From: Candidatus Moranbacteria bacterium GW2011_GWE2_36_40
GTDB taxonomy: Bacteria; Patescibacteriota; Minisyncoccia; Moranbacterales; GWC2-37-73
Reading direction: 5' to 3'
Length of the DNA stretch: 18,213 bases
Assembly (NCBI GenBank): GCA_000991645.1
Contig: LBRX01000017.1
Span: 1-18,213 of the forward strand
The notes beneath the pieces were generated by a model. That model saw nothing but the letters and a program-made list of their open reading frames with translations, had not been told where the DNA came from and searched no databases. Shown here piece after piece: positions 1-5,600 of this stretch. The stretch's first letter is position 1. Each line of letters opens with the position of its first letter. The translations under genes and the position numbers were made by a program.

Positions 1-41
1 CATTATACAGCAGTTGTGGTAATTGTCAGTTTTGCTCCAAT

Positions 42-527
42 TCATCCCTGTGGGTCTTTGGGGACACCACAGGGAGTTCTTGTCGCAATGCCTTTAAATT
101 TTATATTCACACCCTTTTCAATAATCAATTTTGATTCATCCCCCAGGGAAACATCATCCTCAAAAACATAGTTTCCTTTTTTAAGAATAAATTTTGTATT
201 ATTAGAAAAATAAATAGGTCCTTCAAAGACATAGTTCCCCTCATTGAGTATTATGTTTGATCCACTCAAAACATCTACCCTTTTTTCAAAAACATGATCT
301 CCTCCGGAGAGTGTCAATGTCACACTACTAGAAACATACACTTCATCTTCAATGAAAGCATGATCATCTCCCCAAGTCGTATTTTCATAAACATCTCCTG
401 GATATTCTTCATCTTCCGCCAAAACATGAACTGTTGAAAAGTTTCTGATCTGGGCAGGAACTGACAAAAAAACAAACACCAACAAAAATCCGAAAAACCA
501 GTGCATTATTTTTTTTATTTTTTTCAT
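42..527 (-). CDS. Secreted small protein of short beta-strand repeats (unknown function)
   Basis: 161 codons, ATG start and TGA stop. Residues 1-38 look like a signal peptide: Lys-rich N-terminus, hydrophobic stretch WFFGFLLVFVFLSV, then a likely cleavage near VLAEDEE. The mature part is built from repeats of about 20-24 residues with the recurring phrase (G/N)xHVFE or GNYVFE at about residues 76, 97 and 119, ending in VNIKFKG. Alternating hydrophobic/polar residues and Gly/Asn turns suggest a small beta-helix or beta-roll. I do not recognise a named family. The last 11 or so residues (TPCGVPKDPQG) depart from the repeat and are encoded by a GC-rich inverted repeat at 46-74, so the original C-terminus may have been altered. 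No Shine-Dalgarno sequence precedes the start. It lies downstream of the TraG-like gene but beyond a terminator, so it is probably transcribed separately. The gene is likely real; its function is unknown. Confidence 0.7.
   Translation of the reverse strand: MKKIKKIMHWFFGFLLVFVFLSVPAQIRNFSTVHVLAEDEEYPGDVYENTTWGDDHAFIEDEVYVSSSVTLTLSGGDHVFEKRVDVLSGSNIILNEGNYVFEGPIYFSNNTKFILKKGNYVFEDDVSLGDESKLIIEKGVNIKFKGIATRTPCGVPKDPQG
46..74. repeat. GC-rich inverted repeat at the 3' end of the secreted-protein gene
   Basis: A perfect 8-bp inverted repeat, CCCTGTGG (46-53) and CCACAGGG (67-74), surrounds a 13-nt centre. The 29-bp segment is about 66% G+C in strongly AT-rich surroundings. It encodes the atypical C-terminal residues of the overlapping gene and ends next to its TGA stop. 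No U-tract follows on the minus strand, so it is not an ordinary intrinsic terminator. It may be a small palindromic repeat element. Confidence 0.5.
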
Positions 528-564
528 TTTTCTATTTAGATAAATTGTTATTAAACATATTGAT

Positions 565-593
565 ATTGTATCACAAAAAAACTGACCTGAAAA
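565..593 (-). promoter_or_regulatory. Possible promoter for the secreted beta-repeat protein
   Basis: On the minus strand TTTTCA (588-593) and TACAAT (565-570) are separated by 17 bp and lie about 40 bp upstream of the start codon. The -10 box is good and the -35 box is weak (4 of 6). It overlaps the terminator of the preceding gene, which is common in compact genomes. Tentative. Confidence 0.3.
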
Positions 594-612
594 TTAATTC
601 TGGTCAGTTTTT
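577..612 (-). terminator. Intrinsic terminator of the TraG-like operon
   Basis: Arms AAAAACTGACC (577-587) and GGTCAGTTTTT (602-612) form an 11-bp stem with a 14-nt loop. Read on the minus strand, the GC part is followed by seven T residues. It lies about 40 bp after the stop codon of the TraG-like ATPase gene. The A-tract on the other side makes it potentially bidirectional. Confidence 0.8.
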
Positions 613-651
613 ACAGTTCATTTAAAATTCATGATTCTGAAAGAAATTTTG

Positions 652-2892
652 CTAGTTTTGATTTTTGTTAGCATTAATAAGATTGCGAACTTCATCAAGA
701 TTGACACTGGCTCTTTGGCGCGGCTTGAATTTTTTTGGAGCAATGTGTTGCATTTGTGAAAGACTCATAGGATGCTCTTGCGGTGCATATGATTTTGGCT
801 CAATTCTTTTTTCTGGCTTTGCTTGAGCTCGTTGACTTCTGGAAGGTGCGGCATATTGAGATTGATGCATTCTCGGAGCACTTGAAACATGTCTGCTTGG
901 ATGTGGAGTTTCCTGCGGATGAGAAACTGGCAATTGATCAGGCCTTGCCAATGCTGGTTGAGGAATTTGAGGAATTTGTGTTTGCACATCTTCCTGTTGA
1001 CGTTGCATTTTTCGTTCCTGATTAAGTTTTTCTTTGGCAGTCATGCGTTGATATTCTTTGAGACAATCTTTGCAGAATGTTGGTCTTTTCCCATCTGGTT
1101 GAAACGGGATTTGAATGTTGTCCCCACACATATCACAAATGGCGTCGAATTTTGGCCTGTCATCAACGGGTTTCACATAATAGTCAGGGTTTTGATTTTC
1201 TTGCTCCAACTGAACCTTATTTTCCTGAATTTGAGGATTTTCAACAGCCAATTCCACTGAATCATTGAAATTTGGCTTTATTTCAGCACTTTTTTCAAAA
1301 TTATCTGCCAAAACTGAACTTTTTTCAGCAACAACCTGCGGTCTTGTCACTTCTTGAGGCTTGGGGGCGCTGAAGGGCTCTGGAGCACTCTGGGAGGCTT
1401 GCTGCATGCTTGATTGCTGAGTTATGACAGGCTGTTGAATTTGACTGGATTGAGAAGAAGCTGGAACTGAAAAGTTCCTGTGTGCGCTCTGACTTTGTTG
1501 CGGCTGTGACTGCGGAGCTTTGTATTGAACATTGTTTGGATTTTGAATAACTTGCCCAGCAGAAAAAGCACTGGCAGGCTTGTTTACGGTTTGAAAACCA
1601 GCTGCGGGCATTACCCCAGCCCAACGTGAAATTTTGTCTTCAACCTCTTCCTTGCTGGCAGCATAGCGCTCACGTGACATTGCTATGATTTTTTCCTCAT
1701 TATCCAAAGTATCCCCAATATATACGGGAGGCAATGTCGTGGCAGAAAAAGCATCCCCAGCAATTCCGTCAATCATCAATTTCAAATAAATATTATATTT
1801 CGGCAAATTCACAATATCATTTTGCACAAAAACTGGAGCAAATTCTTTTTCCAAAAATTCAGCATCTGTTGCGCCAACTCGAAATGAAATTATGGTGCCT
1901 GCATTTCCAAAAATTGCATCGCGCACTTTTTCATCAATCTGAGTTATGTACTGATTGGCCAAAATAAGATTGAGACGATATTTTCGAGCCTCAGACAAAA
2001 TGTTTGCGAAAGATTCCGTTGCAAAGTTTTGAAACTCATCAACATACAAATAAAAATCATTTCTTTCATGTTCAGGAATATCCACGCGTCCCATGGCTGC
2101 CAATTGAATTTTTGTGATCATCATTGCTCCCAAAAGTGCACTGTTGTCTTCTCCGATGCGACCCTTGGAAAGATTGAGAATCAAAATTTTGCGAGAATCC
2201 ATGATATCGCGAATGTCAAAAGAAGATTGTGTTTGACCAACAATATTTCTAATCAAAGAACTGGAAAGAAATTGACCGACCTTGTTTTGAATCGGAGAAA
2301 CAACTTCTTGCAAAACCTTGTCACTCCATTTTGGAAATTCATCCACCCAAAATTGTCTGATCACCGGATCAGTCACTTTGTCCACAACTCTTTCGCGGTA
2401 CTTTTTATCCACCAAGATTCTTGTAACTCCGAGCAAAGTGCTTCCTGGATATTCCAACAAGGCCAAAATGGCATTTCGCAAAATATATTCCAAACGAGGT
2501 CCCCAAGAATCAGCCCAGATTTTTTTGAAAACACCAATCAAACCAGAAGCCACCAAGTGACGATAATCAGGATCAACTGATTCCATCACATTAAATGCCA
2601 ATGGAAAATTCTGATCAGCAGGGTTCAAATATATAACATCGTTTATTCTGTTTGATGGAACTGCTTTCAAAAGTTTTTCAGCAGTGTCTCCATGCGGATC
2701 GATATAACAAATTCCATGACCATTTCGAATATCTTGAACAACAAGATTTTCAAGAAGGTTCGTTTTTCCCATACCGGTTTTTCCGATGATGTACATGTGC
2801 CTGGTTCGATCATCAGTCTTGATTCCAAAAACTCTTTCTTGATTTCTAAAATTTGTTTTTGCAAAAAATGCAATTTCATTATTATTGGCCAT
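652..2892 (-). CDS. TraG/VirD4/HerA-like ATPase with C-terminal zinc ribbon
   Basis: 746 codons if started at ATG 2890-2892. An in-frame TTG at 2941-2943 would add 17 residues, but that extension (KIENYKLKIF) is simply translated low-complexity spacer, so I prefer the ATG. Using the 746-aa numbering, the N-terminal ~420 residues are a P-loop pump ATPase of the conjugative-coupling/HerA type: Walker A GKTGMGKT at 37-44, the strand motif YIDPHGD at 63-69, and Walker B LYVDEFQNF at about 282-290, followed by EARKYRLNLILANQY (sensor region). Residues ~430-570 are a Gln/Pro/Ser-rich disordered linker. A zinc ribbon with Cys 586, 589, 607 and 610 follows, then a charged tail. Family knowledge suggests a hexameric motor that moves DNA or protein across the membrane. 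The upstream gene encodes its likely membrane anchor. Substrate and mating function are not shown: no relaxase, VirB4 or pilin is in the window. Confidence 0.9.
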   Translation of the reverse strand: MANNNEIAFFAKTNFRNQERVFGIKTDDRTRHMYIIGKTGMGKTNLLENLVVQDIRNGHGICYIDPHGDTAEKLLKAVPSNRINDVIYLNPADQNFPLAFNVMESVDPDYRHLVASGLIGVFKKIWADSWGPRLEYILRNAILALLEYPGSTLLGVTRILVDKKYRERVVDKVTDPVIRQFWVDEFPKWSDKVLQEVVSPIQNKVGQFLSSSLIRNIVGQTQSSFDIRDIMDSRKILILNLSKGRIGEDNSALLGAMMITKIQLAAMGRVDIPEHERNDFYLYVDEFQNFATESFANILSEARKYRLNLILANQYITQIDEKVRDAIFGNAGTIISFRVGATDAEFLEKEFAPVFVQNDIVNLPKYNIYLKLMIDGIAGDAFSATTLPPVYIGDTLDNEEKIIAMSRERYAASKEEVEDKISRWAGVMPAAGFQTVNKPASAFSAGQVIQNPNNVQYKAPQSQPQQSQSAHRNFSVPASSQSSQIQQPVITQQSSMQQASQSAPEPFSAPKPQEVTRPQVVAEKSSVLADNFEKSAEIKPNFNDSVELAVENPQIQENKVQLEQENQNPDYYVKPVDDRPKFDAICDMCGDNIQIPFQPDGKRPTFCKDCLKEYQRMTAKEKLNQERKMQRQQEDVQTQIPQIPQPALARPDQLPVSHPQETPHPSRHVSSAPRMHQSQYAAPSRSQRAQAKPEKRIEPKSYAPQEHPMSLSQMQHIAPKKFKPRQRASVNLDEVRNLINANKNQN

Positions 2893-3025
2893 GGGTAAAA
2901 AAATTTTCAATTTATAATTTTCAATTTTCAAACAATGTTTCAATGCTTAAATTTTTCAATTTTAAAATCATTGATTCATTTAGAAATTGGAAATTGTTTA
3001 GAAATTAAAAATTGAAAATTAGAAA
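2893..3025. repeat. Low-complexity spacer of AATTTTCAATTT-type units
   Basis: The stretch between the membrane protein and the TraG-like ATPase consists almost entirely of variants of AATTTTCAATTT / AAATTGAAAATT in both orientations. I see no gene, terminator or promoter in it. The TTG-started N-terminal extension of the ATPase reading frame lies in this spacer and is probably not translated. Confidence 0.6.
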
Positions 3026-4306
3026 TTATTCTATTGGTAAATTTGAAGGCGCGCCTCCTCGCTTGGCTTCCACACGAGTAAGAGATGGTGCCATCACATT
3101 CATGTCTGGCAAGTGAAAAATTGTTGCCAATTCTGCTGTACTCAAAGTAATCATGACACCATCTTTGTTTCTTGTCCTGTATCGTCTAAGAATTTTACGT
3201 TGACGATAGCGCAAACGATTTCTTTGATTAATCCAATTTGCAAAAGTTTTTGAAGTGTTGTCAGGCTTGAAACCATTCATGTTGTCGTCATTGAATTGTT
3301 TCAAACTTCCCCAAAAACCAGAAACTCCCAAAGCCTTGTCGAAATTTTCTCTGCGACCAAGATATACATATCTACCTTTGACTCCAAATTGCCACTTTCC
3401 AAGATTTTCTTCAACTGCTTTGAGGACATCACGCTCGCCAGGAGAAAGACGTGTATCAAGAGGCTGATCTTCTTTTTTCTTTTCCGCTGGAAATTCAACA
3501 GGCCCTTTTAAGCCAGCAAAAAGATGAGTGACCACATGCTGAAAATCAGTCCAGACACTTTCAAGCAAACTTTTTTCAATTTTTTCTTTTCCTTTCAATT
3601 TATCAGCCAAAGCTTTCCCTGCTTTTAATCCCCATGATGGAGATTTTGGATATATTACCCATTGAAGCCACATTTGTTGTCCTGGTCCAAGTTTTCCCAT
3701 AACTTCCAAAAGTCCAGCCAAAGGATCAATCATGGTGCCAGTGATATCCTCTTCAAATTGAGCGTAGGTTCTGATTGGATATCCATCATGCTTGTTGGTA
3801 AATGCAATGTCAGCTCCCCACAAGTCCCATTGTCCATTAGGAATAACTCTTGGAACCTCATTAACATAATCAGGAACTTCCAAGATTTCCACATCTGGAT
3901 ATTGAGCATACAAAGCTGCCTCCACCAGATGACGATATTTTTTCATTGATCTGATATAGAAATGGACAGATCCTTCATTGCTCACAATTTCCAAACTCAT
4001 ATAATCAGGAAACATTCCGCTAATGTATTCTTCAGCAATATCAAAACTTTTTTCAACGCCTGCAAATGTTGTAAAAAGAGCCTCCATCGGTTTTGGACTT
4101 TTTTCAATATTTTTTGGAGGAATAATTTCAAGCACCACCCAATCAGGAGCAGCCCAATAAGCACTTTGAATATGATATATCCAAAGTTCTTTGAATAGAA
4201 AAAACAAAATCGGCGGCAAAGCAATGAACCAAACATAGTTCATGACTTCGGCCGCCGTTTTTATATCTGCACCTATTCCAATTATTGAAGATGAAATAAT
4301 GTCCAT
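3026..4306 (-). CDS. Membrane-anchored protein paired with the TraG-like ATPase
   Basis: 426 codons, ATG start. One clear transmembrane segment lies at about residues 22-39 (VMNYVWFIALPPILFFLF). The rest is a large soluble domain with a conserved-looking core (MEALFTTFAGVEKSFDIAEEYISG; SVHFYIRS followed by YPDVEILEVPDYV). The basic stretch RQRKILRRYRTR at ~373-384 could contact nucleic acid or phospholipid. Hydrophobic periodicity suggests an alpha/beta domain on the cytoplasmic side. I do not recognise a named Pfam family with certainty. It lies directly upstream of the TraG/HerA-like ATPase gene, separated only by a low-complexity spacer, and downstream of the sigma4/HARE-like gene. By analogy with coupling-protein systems it may be the membrane platform or receptor for the ATPase; that role is inference from context. 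No Shine-Dalgarno sequence is seen. Confidence 0.8.
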   Translation of the reverse strand: MDIISSSIIGIGADIKTAAEVMNYVWFIALPPILFFLFKELWIYHIQSAYWAAPDWVVLEIIPPKNIEKSPKPMEALFTTFAGVEKSFDIAEEYISGMFPDYMSLEIVSNEGSVHFYIRSMKKYRHLVEAALYAQYPDVEILEVPDYVNEVPRVIPNGQWDLWGADIAFTNKHDGYPIRTYAQFEEDITGTMIDPLAGLLEVMGKLGPGQQMWLQWVIYPKSPSWGLKAGKALADKLKGKEKIEKSLLESVWTDFQHVVTHLFAGLKGPVEFPAEKKKEDQPLDTRLSPGERDVLKAVEENLGKWQFGVKGRYVYLGRRENFDKALGVSGFWGSLKQFNDDNMNGFKPDNTSKTFANWINQRNRLRYRQRKILRRYRTRNKDGVMITLSTAELATIFHLPDMNVMAPSLTRVEAKRGGAPSNLPIE

Positions 4307-4399
4307 TATGTTGTATTTATTTTAGTATAGAGATTGCGTCTTAAGACGTAATTTTCCGTTCGTAGATTCGTGTTGGTTTCGTAGTTTCGTATCGGATTA
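4307..4399. repeat. Spacer with TTCGTAG-type short repeats and a 12-bp palindrome
   Basis: The spacer contains a perfect palindrome CGTCTTAAGACG (4337-4348) followed by iterated variants of TTCGTAG (for example TTCGTAGATTCGTG and TTTCGTAGTTTCGTAT, 4356-4393). No T-tract follows the palindrome in either direction, so it does not look like a terminator. It could be an operator or remnant repeat. No gene is seen here. Confidence 0.5.
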
Positions 4400-5461
4400 T
4401 TATTTCTTTATTGAATACATTCCACTTTTTGATTTTGAAAAATAATTATTCAAGTTTATAACAATGGTGGATTTTTTTACATGTCTTATCTCCAAAACCT
4501 TGTTCAAAATTTCTTCTCTGTTCAATTGTTTTCCACTCTTGCTCAAAATTTCTTCAATAACATCCTTGACGGTTCCGCTCTTGTATCCCCATTCAACCAA
4601 AGCATAGATTCCGCGTCCAACCAAAACAAAATTCTTATCTTTGATAAGCTCATTATGAACAGTTTGAGCATGCGTTTTCTTTTTGTTCAAATGATATTGG
4701 TCAATTTTTTTGGCAATATCTCTAAAATGCAGTGGTTTTGCTGCTTCCTTTAAAACCAGATACGCTTTTTCTCTTGTTCCTTTCGGAGAAATTTCTTTCC
4801 ACTTTGCAATACCCCACTTACCAAAAGTATTTTTCTTGATTTCATCTGAAACTTCCAAATAATGAGTCAGAATTTCTTTTGACAAATCAAATTCTTTCAT
4901 GTCATCTTTCACGAAGTTGAATATCTCTTCTTCAGAAAGGGGTTTCTCTTGATTTTTCAAAATTTCAACCACAGCATTTTTGATCGCTTGCCATTTTTCC
5001 AAATCAAAATCCGGCATTGCATAGGAAAGAGCAAGTTCTCCTTTCATCTCAACTTCTTTCACATCATCAATACATTCCAAGAAAAAAGTTGCTGCTGCCT
5101 GTTCGCTTGATTGTCCTTTACCAAGCACTGCAAGCAAATTCTTTTTCTCCATTATACCACCATTTGCTTTCAAGGCCAAGACAATTTTTTCAACAACTTG
5201 AGAAAAAACTTGCTCTTCTCTTTTTTCATGAACTTTTTTCAAGACTTCACGAATAACCTGACGCACACGTTCTCGAGTAATCTGATATTTTTTTCCAATT
5301 TCTTCTAATGTCAAAGGATGAGAATTAAAAACACCATAACGCGAAAAAATTATTTCCTGCGCTCTTTGTGAAAAATCTTTCACAATAAATTTGAGTGCTT
5401 CAGAAAAAAGCAATGACTTTATTTCCGCTTGTTTTTCAATTCGAGTAGTAAGAATGTCCAT
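4400..5461 (-). CDS. Sigma-70 region 4 fused to tandem HARE-like winged helices
   Basis: 353 codons, ATG start, stop TAA. Residues ~27-78 match sigma-70 region 4: helix SQRAQEIIFSRYG followed by the helix-turn-helix PLTLEEIGKKYQITRERVRQ (49-68), the classic -35-recognition signature. No region 2 or 3 is present, so it cannot be a complete sigma factor. Residues ~228-292 (TREKAYLVLKEAAKPLHFRD onward to GRGIYALVEWG) match the HARE-HTH (HB1/ASXL/RpoE-delta-type) winged helix. The segments ~155-222 and ~295-351 look like diverged repeats of the same fold. It is probably a transcription regulator or RNA polymerase accessory factor that combines -35 recognition with delta-like modules. It is first in a unit with the membrane protein and TraG-like ATPase. 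A strong promoter lies just upstream (5499-5529), and no Shine-Dalgarno sequence is seen. Confidence 0.85.
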   Translation of the reverse strand: MDILTTRIEKQAEIKSLLFSEALKFIVKDFSQRAQEIIFSRYGVFNSHPLTLEEIGKKYQITRERVRQVIREVLKKVHEKREEQVFSQVVEKIVLALKANGGIMEKKNLLAVLGKGQSSEQAAATFFLECIDDVKEVEMKGELALSYAMPDFDLEKWQAIKNAVVEILKNQEKPLSEEEIFNFVKDDMKEFDLSKEILTHYLEVSDEIKKNTFGKWGIAKWKEISPKGTREKAYLVLKEAAKPLHFRDIAKKIDQYHLNKKKTHAQTVHNELIKDKNFVLVGRGIYALVEWGYKSGTVKDVIEEILSKSGKQLNREEILNKVLEIRHVKKSTIVINLNNYFSKSKSGMYSIKK

Positions 5462-5498
5462 ATGATTTGAGGCTAAATTGAATAAAATTAAGTTTCAA

Positions 5499-5529
5499 AT
5501 TATATTAACACATATTAAATTTTTGTCAA
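5499..5529 (-). promoter_or_regulatory. Promoter of the sigma4/HARE - membrane protein - TraG unit
   Basis: On the minus strand a perfect TTGACA (5524-5529) is followed by a perfect TATAAT (5499-5504) with a 19-bp spacer. An overlapping TAATAT (5502-5507) gives a 16-bp spacer. It sits between the pheT terminator and the start codon at 5461, leaving a leader of about 30 nt. Confidence 0.65.
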
Positions 5530-5544
5530 GTCCTTCCTGTTCAC

Positions 5545-5577
5545 AAAAAAACAGGGGCAAAAAATGCTCCCTGTTTT
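5545..5577 (-). terminator. Intrinsic terminator of tyrS-pheS-pheT
   Basis: Arms AAAACAGGGGCA (5548-5559) and TGCTCCCTGTTTT (5565-5577) pair over 12 bp with one bulged base and a 5-nt A loop. On the minus strand the stem runs into a seven-T tract (complement of 5545-5551). It lies 24 bp after the pheT stop codon. Confidence 0.85.
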
Positions 5578-5600
5578 AACACAAATTGTCCCTCTTAGGA

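Noticed and set aside
1..45. A minus-strand frame starting with ATG at 43-45 (MNWSKTDN...) that runs off the window
   Set aside because: Only 15 codons are visible, without RBS or family similarity. It overlaps the stop of the secreted-protein gene and could be chance.
46..74. A terminator for the secreted-protein gene
   Set aside because: The inverted repeat lies inside the coding region and is followed by ATGAATTGG, not a T-run, on the minus strand.
2029..2580. A 183-codon open frame on the plus strand
   Set aside because: It is antisense to the conserved core of the TraG/HerA-like ATPase (between Walker A and Walker B) and shows no recognisable protein pattern.
2893..2943. A 17-residue N-terminal extension of the TraG-like ATPase from a TTG codon
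   Set aside because: It is the translation of low-complexity spacer repeats. The ATG at 2890-2892 directly precedes the conserved NEIAFFAKTNFRN segment.
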